Positions 15,300 to 25,673 of a stretch of 64,000 nucleotides of DNA are shown one piece after another; the stretch's first letter is position 1; each line of letters starts with the position of its first letter. The stretch comes from Lederbergia panacisoli (GTDB taxonomy: Bacteria > Bacillota > Bacilli > Bacillales > Bacillaceae_C), in the NCBI RefSeq assembly GCF_024626525.1, contig NZ_JANJGU010000003.1, forward strand, positions 62,001 to 126,000, written 5' to 3'. The notes beneath the pieces were generated by a model. It was not told where the DNA came from and did no database searches. It was given only the letters and a program-made list of their open reading frames with translations. Position numbers and translations under genes: made by a program.

Positions 15300-16667
15300 A
15301 TGAATCTTTACGAGAATCTTTGTGTTCTATTAGGACAGCATAAAGTGACCATTAATGATACGATCCTAAGACATCATTCTGGTGACGAATCACATCATGC
15401 GAAAGTTGAACCTGATGTAGTCGTTTTTCCAGAATCTACAGATGATGTACAAAAAGTAGCCAGTTTCGCAAATGAACATGGCATTCCGTTAGTCCCTTAT
15501 GGGGTAGGATCTGGTCTTGAAGGACAGGCCATTCCAATCAAAAAAGGAATTTCGATCAGCTTTGAGCGAATGGCAAGCATCGTAGAAATAAAGCCGGAAG
15601 ATTTGACTGTAACGGTCCAACCAGGAATTACACGCCTCAAATTAAATGAAGAATTAAAGAAACACGGTTTATTTTTCCCTGTAGATCCAGGGGCGGATGC
15701 TTCAATAGGGGGAATGGCGGCAACGAATGCCAGTGGCACACTTGCAGTCCGGTATGGGGTGATGCGCGATCAGATTCTTAATATGGAGGTTGTCTTAGTG
15801 GATGGCCGTGTCATTCAAACAGGCAGCATGGCAAGGAAATCATCATCGGGATATCATTTAAACGGTCTTTTCATCGGGTCTGAAGGCACTCTAGGCATCT
15901 TTACGAAAATTACATTAAAGCTCCACGGAATTCCTGAAAATATAACAGCTGCCCGTTGTACGTTTCCGACGATTAGAAGCTGTGTTGATGCCGCTGCGGC
16001 AATTCTTACTGCAGGAATTCCAATTGCAAGAATAGAATTAGTAGATGCAAGGAGTATTAAGCAGGTTAATCATTTTAGTGAAACAAACTTCCTGGAGGAG
16101 CCTTCACTTTTTCTGGAGTTCCATGGTAATCAATCGGGAAACGAAGAGGACATTGATTTTGTCAAAACAATCGTCGAAGACATGGGCTGCAATAGTTTTG
16201 TATTTGAAACAGATTCTTTAAAACGTGCCCATTTATGGAAAGCAAGGCACGATCTGCATTATGCTTTTAGCCATAGCTATCCCAATCTGTCAATCCTTAG
16301 CACGGATGTATGTGTTCCAATCTCCAGACTACCGGAAATTGTTGAATATACACGTAATCAATTAGATACATATGGATTGGATGGAGGAGTGCTTGGACAT
16401 GTTGGAGACGGTAACTTTCATACCGCTTTGCTGTACAATCCCAATGATCCAGAGGAAATTGCAAAATCGAATGAGTTTAATAGAGATTTAGTTTCGTATG
16501 CTTTACAAGTAGGTGGAACTTGCACAGGTGAACATGGAGTAGGGGTTGGGAAAATTAAATTTCAAAAGGAAGAGCATGGTCTGGCATTAGATGTAATGAT
16601 GTCTATAAAAAAATTGTTCGATCCAAACGATATATTAAATCCAGGAAAAATATTTCCGAATAATTGA
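15300..16667 (+). CDS. FAD-linked oxidase (D-lactate dehydrogenase / glycolate oxidase GlcD type)
   Basis: The 455-residue product has an FAD-binding type 4 domain (about 35-215, with VPYGVGSGLEGQAIP and GADASIGGMAATNASGT) and a C-terminal FAD-oxidase domain ending GGTCTGEHGVGVGK. Relatives oxidise D-2-hydroxy acids such as D-lactate or glycolate and pass electrons to quinone or cytochrome. A GAGGGGGAG site lies 5 nt before the ATG. It is followed at 34 bp by a carbohydrate deacetylase. Since D-lactate is the product of MurQ elsewhere in the window, a salvage link is possible but speculative. Confidence 0.88.
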   Translation: MNLYENLCVLLGQHKVTINDTILRHHSGDESHHAKVEPDVVVFPESTDDVQKVASFANEHGIPLVPYGVGSGLEGQAIPIKKGISISFERMASIVEIKPEDLTVTVQPGITRLKLNEELKKHGLFFPVDPGADASIGGMAATNASGTLAVRYGVMRDQILNMEVVLVDGRVIQTGSMARKSSSGYHLNGLFIGSEGTLGIFTKITLKLHGIPENITAARCTFPTIRSCVDAAAAILTAGIPIARIELVDARSIKQVNHFSETNFLEEPSLFLEFHGNQSGNEEDIDFVKTIVEDMGCNSFVFETDSLKRAHLWKARHDLHYAFSHSYPNLSILSTDVCVPISRLPEIVEYTRNQLDTYGLDGGVLGHVGDGNFHTALLYNPNDPEEIAKSNEFNRDLVSYALQVGGTCTGEHGVGVGKIKFQKEEHGLALDVMMSIKKLFDPNDILNPGKIFPNN

Positions 16668-16701
16668 AAGCGAATTCAATTCGCGGGAAAGTGAGCTGGT
16701 A

Positions 16702-17547
16702 ATGATGAGTAAAAATGAGCGTTTATTAATTTTGCATGCCGACGATTTTGGAATGTGCCATGCTACAAATCAAGCAATTATCAAACTTCTGGACGAAGGA
16801 TCCATTTCTTCCACTACTTTAATGGTTAATTGTCCGTGGTCAACAGAAGCTGCAAACGCCGCGAAAAATAATCCGAATTTTGATGTAGGTGTACATCTCA
16901 CGTTGACTAGTGAATGGGATCATTATAAATGGGGACCAGTCAATCTCAATGGGAATGTAGATACATTGGTAAATGAATTTGGCTATTTTCCTCCTGATCT
17001 TGAAAAGGTGGCACTTGCGGATCGTGAGCAGGTAAGGGAAGAAGTTATTGCCCAAATCGAAAAGGCAATTCAGATGGGAGTAGATCCTACTCATCTTGAT
17101 AGCCATATGGGTGCCTATTTATTTTTTATGGATATCCATATTGAGGTCGCAGCAGAATATAACTTGCCGCTTCGGTTTACGAAAAATCCACCGCCTGGTT
17201 ATCATATCGAAGCTTTGGAAGAACTCACCAAACTAGCCGATAGTAAAGGTGTTTTATATCCTGATTATATTCTTGGGCTGCCTTTTTGGCTAAATGAAGA
17301 GGATGGATATGAAGAGTCTAAGCAGAATGCAATTAATATTTTAAAAGATTTGAAGCCGGGTATTACGGAGCTATATCTTCATCCATCCTATGAATCCGAA
17401 GAATTAAAAGCAATTACAGAAACATGGCAAGCAAGACAATATGAGTTTGATATTTTCAGAGACCAAGAAGTGAAAAAGGTGCTTGCAGAAGAGAATATTA
17501 AAGTAATTGGTTGGAAGGAACTTCGGGAAAAACAGAGGGGGGAATGA
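16702..17547 (+). CDS. YdjC/ChbG-family carbohydrate deacetylase
   Basis: The 281-residue product has the family's metal-site signature HADDFGM near the N-terminus, HLTLT (about 68-72) and the metal-ligand stretch HLDSH (about 131-135). ChbG removes the acetyl group from chitooligosaccharide monophosphates. Other members of the family act on other acetylated sugars, so substrate is unknown. ATG-ATG start. It is directly followed by the serine hydrolase gene with 3 bp between, indicating an operon. Confidence 0.88.
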   Translation: MMSKNERLLILHADDFGMCHATNQAIIKLLDEGSISSTTLMVNCPWSTEAANAAKNNPNFDVGVHLTLTSEWDHYKWGPVNLNGNVDTLVNEFGYFPPDLEKVALADREQVREEVIAQIEKAIQMGVDPTHLDSHMGAYLFFMDIHIEVAAEYNLPLRFTKNPPPGYHIEALEELTKLADSKGVLYPDYILGLPFWLNEEDGYEESKQNAINILKDLKPGITELYLHPSYESEELKAITETWQARQYEFDIFRDQEVKKVLAEENIKVIGWKELREKQRGE

Positions 17548-17550
17548 TTG

Positions 17551-18978
17551 ATGATTCAAACTAAATTACCTAGAAGTAAACCTGAAGAACAGAATGTTTC
17601 TTCTCAATCTATCCTTGATTTTGTCAATGCTTTGGAAACAGAAGAGCTTGAGGTTCATAGCTTTATCGTTCTAAGGCACGGTCAAGTCATAGCGGAAGGA
17701 ACGTGGGCTCCTTATGACAAGGAAGATCCACATATTCTTAATTCATTGAGCAAAAGTTTTACTTCAACTGCGATTGGTTTTGCTGCCTTCGAAGGAAAAC
17801 TTACAGTGGACGATGCTGTCATTTCATTTTTTCCTGAATATATGACTGAAGAAATTGAGAATAATATGGCTAATTTGAAGGTGCGTCATTTGCTTTCGAT
17901 GGCAACGGGGCATGATGAGGATACAACTCCTTATTTAAGAAGAAGCGAAGACTGGGTAAAGGAGTTTTTTAGTATTCCAGTTGTTCACGAGCCCGGCACT
18001 CACTTTTTGTATAATACAGGTGCCACCTATATGTTGTCGGCCATTTTAACAAAGGTGACCGGTATGAAGCTACTCGATTATTTGGAACCGCGTTTATTCA
18101 AGCCACTCGGTATGAGTGATATTACGACGACAACTTGTCCAAAGGGGATTCACTTTGGCGGTTCCGGAATGCGTGTCAAAATTGAGGATATTGCCAAATT
18201 TGGATTGCTTTACTTGCAAAAAGGAGTATGGGAAGGGAAACAAATTGTGCCGGAACATTGGGTAGAAGAGGCAACGAGTAAGCAAATATCGAATGGCGAA
18301 GATGAAAATAACGATTGGGCACAAGGATATGGATATCAATTTTGGCGCTGTCGCTACGGAGCATATCGTGGGGACGGGGCCTTTGGTCAATATTGTGTAG
18401 TTATGCCGGAACAAGATGCGGTTATTGCCGTAACATCAGGTGTGATGGATATGGGGGATATCCTGAACCTTGTTTGGGACCATTTACTTCCAGGCATGTC
18501 CGGTACTTTAGAAGGTGAACAATTGGATCTTGAACATAAATTAGCTTCCTTATCGTATGACGCACCCATGCTTTTAACTGCTTCTCCAAATAGTTATAAA
18601 TGGTCATGTAAACAATTTGAAGCAGGGCCAAATGATGCCTCAATCACAAGGTTTTCTTTCAATTTTTCGGAAAACACAGGAGAATTTACTTTTTGGGATT
18701 CAGCAGGTGAGCAAGAGTTTCAATTTGGCTATGGAGAATGGATAGAAAATGATTTTAGTATAGCAGGTGAAAAGGTAAAGGCAGCCGTCAGTGGGACATG
18801 GCGTAATCGAAATACATTTGAGCTGACGCTTCGCTTACTTGGAACACCTTTCCGCGATACGTGGACATGTGATTTTATCAATGGCGGCGTAAGAATCAAT
18901 ATTTCCAGAAATATTTGGACGGTTCCCGGACTTTCAGATACGGCATTGCTCCCATCATTGGCTGGATATATCCAGTAA
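17551..18978 (+). CDS. Beta-lactamase-family serine hydrolase
   Basis: The 475-residue product has a class-C beta-lactamase/PBP4*-like domain (about residues 1-320) with the SxxK motif Ser65-Leu-Ser-Lys68 and a YNT tyrosine motif. A C-terminal beta domain follows. No signal peptide is evident, so it is likely cytosolic. Relatives are esterases, D-amino-acid amidases or peptidases. The AGAGGGGGG site favours ATG 17551 over TTG 17548. Last gene of the FAD oxidase / deacetylase operon, before a terminator. Confidence 0.85.
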   Translation: MIQTKLPRSKPEEQNVSSQSILDFVNALETEELEVHSFIVLRHGQVIAEGTWAPYDKEDPHILNSLSKSFTSTAIGFAAFEGKLTVDDAVISFFPEYMTEEIENNMANLKVRHLLSMATGHDEDTTPYLRRSEDWVKEFFSIPVVHEPGTHFLYNTGATYMLSAILTKVTGMKLLDYLEPRLFKPLGMSDITTTTCPKGIHFGGSGMRVKIEDIAKFGLLYLQKGVWEGKQIVPEHWVEEATSKQISNGEDENNDWAQGYGYQFWRCRYGAYRGDGAFGQYCVVMPEQDAVIAVTSGVMDMGDILNLVWDHLLPGMSGTLEGEQLDLEHKLASLSYDAPMLLTASPNSYKWSCKQFEAGPNDASITRFSFNFSENTGEFTFWDSAGEQEFQFGYGEWIENDFSIAGEKVKAAVSGTWRNRNTFELTLRLLGTPFRDTWTCDFINGGVRINISRNIWTVPGLSDTALLPSLAGYIQ

Positions 18979-18983
18979 AACAA

Positions 18984-19018
18984 AAAAGCGGTTCTTTCAA
19001 ATGAAAGAATCGCTTTTC
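18984..19018 (+). terminator. Intrinsic terminator
   Basis: AAAAGCG-TTCTTTC pairs with GAAAGAA-CGCTTTT across an AAAT loop, ending in TTTTCT. Confidence 0.8.
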
Positions 19019-19020
19019 TA

Positions 19021-19258
19021 TGTCCAGCTCCAGCGCCTATCGACTAGCAAACTTCTTGCCCTTCTCTTTTGCGTAAGTCAACATCAGGTGAAATTTGAAA
19101 TGCCAATTTCACTTGCTCGTTCCTCGCCGTGTTTCTTTTATCTCAGTCGAAGGTCGAAAAAGGAACGTCGACTAAAAACCGCCACGTCCTTAGTCTAAAG
19201 TCGACGGACCCGCATCCTGCGGGCCAGTACGTCGATAGCAAGGCGCTTATGCTTTTCA
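19021..19258 (+). repeat. Dispersed Bacillus-type palindromic repeat, family 2, copy A
   Basis: The element begins AGCTCCAGCGCCTATCGACT and ends TCGATAGCAAGGCGCTTATG, so its ends are inverted. Internally it contains further dyads (AGTCGACGG, CCCGCATCCTGCGGG). A second copy in opposite orientation lies at 29306-29458. It abuts the gdhA stop. Confidence 0.8.
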
Positions 19259-19260
19259 TA

Positions 19261-20691
<1,431 letters not shown>

Positions 20692-20761
20692 TTAAAAAAA
20701 CGAAACGAAAACTTCTTGTTAAAAGATATTTTATCTTCTACAATTAATCTAAACAATATGG

Positions 20762-20775
20762 ATATTAGATAATAT
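20762..20775 (+). promoter_or_regulatory. LysR-type binding site in the gdhA-gltC intergenic region
   Basis: The dyad ATATTA-GA-TAATAT contains the T-N11-A pattern of LysR-family sites and lies about 40 bp upstream of the regulator's start codon, between the divergent genes. It is the likely binding site of the regulator (inference). Confidence 0.5.
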
Positions 20776-20814
20776 TGATGCCTTTATGAGATGAATGCGA
20801 AGAAGGTGGATATT

Positions 20815-21717
20815 TTGGAATTAAGACAAATACAATATTTCATTGAAGTTGCAAAGCGAGAACATATGACAGATGCGGCTGAAGCCTTACATGTCGCGCA
20901 ATCTGCCGTAAGTAGACAAATTGTTAATCTAGAAGCTGAACTAGGTGTTGACCTTTTCATAAGGGAAGGAAGAAATATACGTTTGACACCAATTGGACAC
21001 ATGTTTTTAAAGAAAATGCATGAAGCGATGGACGTAATTGAACAAGCTAAACGGGAAATTGAAGAATCTCTTGACCCTGAAAAAGGCACCGTCCGAATTG
21101 GATTTCCAAGTAGCCTCGCTGCTCACTTACTTCCCACTGTCGTATCAGCATTTCGCAAACAATACCCCTATGTAAAGTTCCAACTCCATCAAGATTCATA
21201 CCATCATTTAATTGACTCCGTCATAAAAGGTGAAATCGATATGGCACTCTTAGGACCGCTTCCAACGGAAGAAAGACGGGTAAAAAGTGAAATTTTATTT
21301 ATGGAGAATCTTGTTGCGTTATTGTCCACAAACCATCCTTTGGCCAAAAAATCATCCATCACCTTAGATGACCTGCGCAGCGATTCCTTTATATTATCGC
21401 CAAGAGGATATATTCTAAGGGATATTGTCATCAAGGCATGCAAACAGCGCGGGTTCGAACCAGCTGTTGCTTTTGAAGGGAAGGATATAGACGCGATAAA
21501 AGGGTTGGTGTCGGCGGGTCTTGGTGCAACATTGCTTCCAGAAATAACATTAGTTGACAGTTTACCCCGTTCTACTGCAAAAATTCAAATAGTTGACCCT
21601 CGGGTTACGCGTGCAGTTGGTGTGATTATTCCTCGTGATCGGGTGCTCATGCCGACAGAATTACTTTTTTACGAATTTCTGAAAAACTTCTTTAATACAT
21701 TAACAGGGTATCAATAA
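20815..21717 (+). CDS. gltC: LysR-family regulator, GltC-like
   Basis: The 300-residue product, the same length as B. subtilis GltC, has an N-terminal winged helix (LRQIQYFIEVAKREHMTDAA, HVAQSAVSRQI, FIREGRNIRLTPIG) and a LysR substrate-binding domain. TTG 20815 is chosen because it follows AAGGTGG by 5 nt and gives the family N-terminus MELRQ. The longer ATG start at 20791 would place the binding site inside the gene. GltC represses or activates glutamate synthesis according to 2-oxoglutarate and glutamate. Divergent to gdhA. Confidence 0.9.
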   Translation: MELRQIQYFIEVAKREHMTDAAEALHVAQSAVSRQIVNLEAELGVDLFIREGRNIRLTPIGHMFLKKMHEAMDVIEQAKREIEESLDPEKGTVRIGFPSSLAAHLLPTVVSAFRKQYPYVKFQLHQDSYHHLIDSVIKGEIDMALLGPLPTEERRVKSEILFMENLVALLSTNHPLAKKSSITLDDLRSDSFILSPRGYILRDIVIKACKQRGFEPAVAFEGKDIDAIKGLVSAGLGATLLPEITLVDSLPRSTAKIQIVDPRVTRAVGVIIPRDRVLMPTELLFYEFLKNFFNTLTGYQ

Positions 21718-21831
21718 TAAAGAATGTTTTACCCAATTTAAATAAACGTTAAACTTTATTTGAAGGAACTACTACCATTTTTTTGCTATACTGTTTATGC
21801 AATATCACTTCATAGAGAGAAGGAATGCTGA

Positions 21832-22521
21832 ATGAAATTTGTTTATCAGGGAAAGACAAAGGATGTATATTCTCTAGAAGATGGAAATTATTTATTAAAA
21901 TTTAAAGATGATGTCACAGGTGAAGATGGAGTTTTTGATCCAGGGGCCAACACAGTCGGTTTACAGATTGAAGGCGCGGGAAAAGCTGGGCTTCGTTTAA
22001 CGAAGTTCTTTTTCGAAATTTTACAGGAAAAAGGGATTCCGACACATTATGTGAATGCGAATGTAGATGCTGCCGAAATGGTCGTAAAGCCAGGTAAAGT
22101 TTTTGGACATGGCCTTGAAGTAATTTGCAGGTACCGAGCGGTCGGAAGCTTCCTGCGTAGATATGGCAAGTATGCTGTAGAAGGACAGGAACTAGATGGG
22201 TTTGTTGAAGTGACATTGAAAGATGACGAAAGACAAGATCCACCGATCAGTGCGGATGCGCTGAGTATGCTGGGAATATTATCCCTTTCAGAATATGAAG
22301 AATTAAAAAAATTGACCCAGAAAATTAGTGGTATTGTCAAAGATGAACTGCAAAAAAGAAACATTGAATTATATGACATTAAACTAGAATTCGGTAGAAC
22401 AGAACAGGGCAATGAAATTATGTTAATAGACGAAATATCCGGTGGGAATATGCGTGCTTATAAGGATGGCGTTTATATTGAGCCTTTGGGATTGGAAAAA
22501 ATGTTAGTAGCTGAAATGTAA
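21832..22521 (+). CDS. SAICAR-synthetase-like protein (divergent PurC paralogue)
   Basis: The 229-residue product has the PurC ATP-grasp-like fold, with N-terminal YQGKTKDVYSL, LKFKDDVTGEDG and a conserved C-terminal DIKLEFGRTEQGNEIMLIDE. PurC ligates aspartate to CAIR in purine synthesis. Differences from housekeeping PurC include GSFLRRYG in place of the GSMSKR-type loop and EISGGNMR in place of EISPDT(C)R. It stands outside a pur operon and is followed by a deaminase gene, so it may be a specialised paralogue. The biochemical role is unproven. Confidence 0.8.
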   Translation: MKFVYQGKTKDVYSLEDGNYLLKFKDDVTGEDGVFDPGANTVGLQIEGAGKAGLRLTKFFFEILQEKGIPTHYVNANVDAAEMVVKPGKVFGHGLEVICRYRAVGSFLRRYGKYAVEGQELDGFVEVTLKDDERQDPPISADALSMLGILSLSEYEELKKLTQKISGIVKDELQKRNIELYDIKLEFGRTEQGNEIMLIDEISGGNMRAYKDGVYIEPLGLEKMLVAEM

Positions 22522-22543
22522 TTGTTTTTTCGGAGGCGATACA

Positions 22544-22993
22544 ATGGATCAATTTATGAAAAGAGCGGTTGAGCTTGCTGTCAAGAATATAAAAGAAGGT
22601 GGGCAGCCGTTCGGCGCCGTTCTCGTAAAAGATGATGAGGTCATTGCAGAAGGCGTAAATGAACTTCATATTAAATATGATGTAAGTGGGCACGCCGAGC
22701 TAATAGCAATTCGAAAAGCACAGGAAAAATTACAAACAGTTGACTTAAATGGCTGCACAATGTATGCAAGCGGTGAGCCATGCCCCATGTGCATGACGGC
22801 TATTTATTTTTCAGGCATTAAAAAGGTATACTATTGTGCGTCGATAGAAGATGCTAAGGGAGCGGGACTTGGTGCTTCCTCCTTCATATACAAAGATTTA
22901 TCATTGCCTAGAGAGCAACGATCAATTGACATCGTACATATGCCACTTCAGTCAGGAATAGTTGATCCATTATCAAAATGGGCTAATAAGTAA
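22544..22993 (+). CDS. guaD: Nucleoside/guanine deaminase (GuaD-like cytidine-deaminase fold)
   Basis: The 149-residue product has zinc-ligand motifs HAELIAI and PCPMC and the proton-shuttling Glu in HAE. The C-terminal FIYKDL...REQRSI region resembles B. subtilis GuaD, which converts guanine to xanthine. It lies 22 bp after the PurC-like gene with a CGGAGGCG site, so they are probably co-transcribed. Other deaminase substrates are possible. Confidence 0.85.
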   Translation: MDQFMKRAVELAVKNIKEGGQPFGAVLVKDDEVIAEGVNELHIKYDVSGHAELIAIRKAQEKLQTVDLNGCTMYASGEPCPMCMTAIYFSGIKKVYYCASIEDAKGAGLGASSFIYKDLSLPREQRSIDIVHMPLQSGIVDPLSKWANK

Positions 22994-22998
22994 AATAA

Positions 22999-23033
22999 GG
23001 TCAGTCCGAAATCCGGCTGACCATTCATTTTTT
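22999..23033 (+). terminator. Intrinsic terminator after guaD
   Basis: GGTCAG-CCG pairs with CGG-CTGACC around an AAAT loop, followed by ATTCATTTTTT. Confidence 0.85.
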
Positions 23034-23129
23034 AATGGGTAAGACAAAAATTCATAAAAAGCCATCCATTGTTAAATCTACGCTTAATTCGGATTGAAAA
23101 TGACCAATGACTAAGAACTGAAATGGTGT

Positions 23130-23515
23130 GAAACGTAGAATTGAGCTCGAATCGATGCTTGATTCGATCTGAAATCTATGGAAATGCAGAATTGAGCACG
23201 AATCCGTGCGTGATTCGATCAGAAAAAGTGTGAAACGTAGAATTGAGTTCGAATCGATGCCTGATTCGAACTGAAATCTATGGAAATGCAGAATTGAGCA
23301 CGAATCAGTGCCTGATTCGATCAGAAAAAGTGTGAAACGTAGAATTGAGCTCGAATCGATGCTTAATTCGATCTGAAATCTATGGAAATGCAGAATTGAG
23401 CACGAATCCGTGCATGATTCGATCAGAAAAAGTGTGAAACGTAGAATTGAGCTCGAATCGATGCTTAATTCGATCTGAAATCTATGGAAATGCAGAATTG
23501 AGCACGAATCCTTGC
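23130..23515 (+). repeat. 102-bp tandem repeat, about 3.8 copies
   Basis: Copies start at 23130, 23232, 23334 and 23436, exactly 102 bp apart, each beginning GAAACGTAGAATTGAG. Each copy consists of two related half-units sharing AGAATTGAG...CGAATC...GATTCG, and each half has the hairpin-forming pair CGAATC/GATTCG. Divergence between copies is only a few bases. The last copy is truncated before the ylbL-like promoter region. No ORF spans it and spacers are not unique, so it is not CRISPR. 23034-23129 holds a degenerate trace of the same unit (CTACGCTTAATTCGGATTGA). Confidence 0.9.
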
Positions 23516-23616
23516 TCTATGCCTTAAAAAAAATCGAAACTTATTAACCATTTTGTACGTCTATAAAATTTGAAAATATCTGTACATAGATATTTTAAGA
23601 AAGAAAGGGAGCAGAT

Positions 23617-24651
23617 ATGGGCTTTTTTAAGCAACGGAAAAATAAAGTTTTTGTGGTGATATGCGTTTTGCTTGTCGTTACGTTTTTTATCCCAACGCCA
23701 TACTACATTTTTCAACCCGGATCTGTAGAAGAACTCGGTTCAAAAGTTACAGTGGAGGGCGGCGATAAAACGTCTGCTGGAAATCTGTATTTAACAACGG
23801 TTCTCTCTTTGAGGGCTAGTAATATTTATTATTTAGCTTATGGGATGATTGCTCCGCACACTGATTTGCGGAAAGTAGTGGAAGTAAGGGGCGATATGTC
23901 CGACGAAGAGTATAGTAAAATCTTGGATCATATGATGACGACATCTCAACAGCATGCTCTTGTAGCAGGCCTTCGAGCTGCGGGAGAAGAAGTGAATGTG
24001 AAGCCGAACGGAATTTTTATCACAAGCATCCTCGATACATCAAATGCAAAAGGAAAGCTTAATATTGGGGATATTATCACGGAAGTCGATGATCAGCCAA
24101 TTGAAAAAGCATCAGATTTTCTTGATTATCTCTCCAACAAAAAAGCCGGTGATGCAGTAAAGTTAATGTTTAATCGTAATGGCACTGTTAAAACAGAAAC
24201 AGTAGAGCTCATTCCGATTAAAAATAGCCCGAATCAAGCGGGAGTTGGGATTGGACCCGAAGACCAATATACGGTTGAAACAAATCGCACTGTTAAAATT
24301 AGTGCAGAAGACATTGGAGGTCCATCTGCGGGTCTCATGTTTTCGCTAGAGGTTTATAATCAGTTGACTCCTGGTGATTTAACGAAAGGATACGAAATAG
24401 CGGGTACCGGTACGATTGACATGGATGGCAATGTAGGCCAAATTGGTGGAATCCGCGAAAAAATAACAGCCGTAGAAAAGGCAGGGATGGATATTTTCTT
24501 TTGCCCAGCAGATCTATTAGATGGGGATACAAATTTGGCAGATGTAAAAGACGAAGTGCAAAAAGAAGGATACAACGTTAAAATCGTTCCTGTAAAGAAC
24601 ATTCAAGAGGCGATTGATTACTTGGAAAAGCTGGCGCCTAAGGAGGGGTAA
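23617..24651 (+). CDS. Membrane-anchored PDZ-Lon protease (YlbL/SepM-like)
   Basis: The 344-residue product has one N-terminal helix (about 10-27), a PDZ domain (about 130-205) and a Lon-type catalytic domain. Catalytic Ser237 lies in GGPSAGLMF and Lys282 in GGIREKITA. The domain faces outside the membrane. B. subtilis YlbL normally lies beside coaD and ylbM, but here it pairs with a secreted YpuA-like gene 3 bp downstream, so it could be a second copy or a relocated one. A GGGAGC site precedes the ATG. Confidence 0.9.
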   Translation: MGFFKQRKNKVFVVICVLLVVTFFIPTPYYIFQPGSVEELGSKVTVEGGDKTSAGNLYLTTVLSLRASNIYYLAYGMIAPHTDLRKVVEVRGDMSDEEYSKILDHMMTTSQQHALVAGLRAAGEEVNVKPNGIFITSILDTSNAKGKLNIGDIITEVDDQPIEKASDFLDYLSNKKAGDAVKLMFNRNGTVKTETVELIPIKNSPNQAGVGIGPEDQYTVETNRTVKISAEDIGGPSAGLMFSLEVYNQLTPGDLTKGYEIAGTGTIDMDGNVGQIGGIREKITAVEKAGMDIFFCPADLLDGDTNLADVKDEVQKEGYNVKIVPVKNIQEAIDYLEKLAPKEG

Positions 24652-24654
24652 TAG

Positions 24655-25566
24655 TTGAAACAATGGAGCAAAATTGCAATAGCATTTTTATTGGGAATTA
24701 GTTTTATCCTGAACGGGATTGGATCAGCTGCAGCAGATCAAAATACAGATGAAGAAGCGATTAATGAGAAATTTGGCCTTCCAATTGTCGTATACGGTGA
24801 GACGTTAACTACTGAACAAAAAGACGAAGTGAGAAAGCTTTTAAAAGTAAACGATCCATCAAAAGTAGAAGAGATTATAGTTACTGCTAAAGACTTAGCT
24901 AGGCTAATCGACGGGAATCCGAATTCAAGGATGTTTTCTTCAGCCAAGATTACATTGAAAGAAAAGGGAAATGGACTCGTTGTAACTCGGGTGACTCCGG
25001 ATTATATAACGGAAGTAACGGAAGAAATGTATGCAAACGCGATGTTGACGGCGGGAATTGAAAATGCAACTGTTGAGGTTGCATCACCTGTTAAGGTTAC
25101 TGGACATTCGGCACTTGTCGGCATCTATAAAGCGTATGAAAGCCGCGGAGAAACCTTGGATAAAGATAGGATGGAAGTGGCGAATGAGGAGCTTGATTTA
25201 GCCACAGATTTAGCGGGAAAAGAAGGTCTTGACGATGAAAAGGTTAGTGAACTGTTAACGGAAATTAAAAAAGCAATTGCTGACCAAAACCCGGCTACAA
25301 AAGAAGATGTAGAAAAAATAGTGGAAGAACAATTGAACAAAATGAAAATTGAACTGAGTCCGGAAGATAGGCAATTATTGATTGATTTATTCGAAAAAAT
25401 GCGTTCGATTAACATTGACTTTGGAAATGTAAAAACTCAACTTGAAGATATTTCAAAAGGTATAAAGAAGAAGTTGGAAAATGTGATTGGAGATGAAGGT
25501 TTTTGGGATAGTGTCAGCAACTTTTTTAAAAAGCTCTTTGAATCAATCGCAAATCTATTTAAATAG
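24655..25566 (+). CDS. ypuA: Secreted DUF1002 protein, YpuA-like
   Basis: The 303-residue product has a signal peptide (basic MKQWSK, hydrophobic core, cleavage near SAAA-DQ). A DUF1002 domain follows with FSSAKITLKEKGNGLVVTRV and EMYANAMLTAGIENATVEVA. The acidic, Lys/Glu-rich helical C-terminal half ends in an amphipathic FFKKLFESIANLF segment. The TTG start is 6 nt after AGGAGGGG. Function is unknown in B. subtilis. Its position 3 bp after a surface protease suggests it could be a substrate or partner (inference). Confidence 0.87.
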   Translation: MKQWSKIAIAFLLGISFILNGIGSAAADQNTDEEAINEKFGLPIVVYGETLTTEQKDEVRKLLKVNDPSKVEEIIVTAKDLARLIDGNPNSRMFSSAKITLKEKGNGLVVTRVTPDYITEVTEEMYANAMLTAGIENATVEVASPVKVTGHSALVGIYKAYESRGETLDKDRMEVANEELDLATDLAGKEGLDDEKVSELLTEIKKAIADQNPATKEDVEKIVEEQLNKMKIELSPEDRQLLIDLFEKMRSINIDFGNVKTQLEDISKGIKKKLENVIGDEGFWDSVSNFFKKLFESIANLFK

Positions 25567-25578
25567 AAGAAGGTAGAG

Positions 25579-25608
25579 GACAGTATGAATTTTTACTGTC
25601 TTTTTTTT
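25579..25608 (+). terminator. Intrinsic terminator after ypuA
   Basis: GACAGTA/TACTGTC stem followed by eight Ts. Confidence 0.88.
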
Positions 25609-25673
25609 CTAAACTTTCTAGCTTAATAGGGTTATAATAATGTAAAGGTTTTCTAATAGAGGGGGAGAGTGAA

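Noticed and set aside
23130-23515. 102-bp tandem repeat as CRISPR or coding repeat
   Set aside because: There are no unique spacers, the whole unit is repeated, and although 102 is divisible by three no frame stays open with a start and ribosome binding site.
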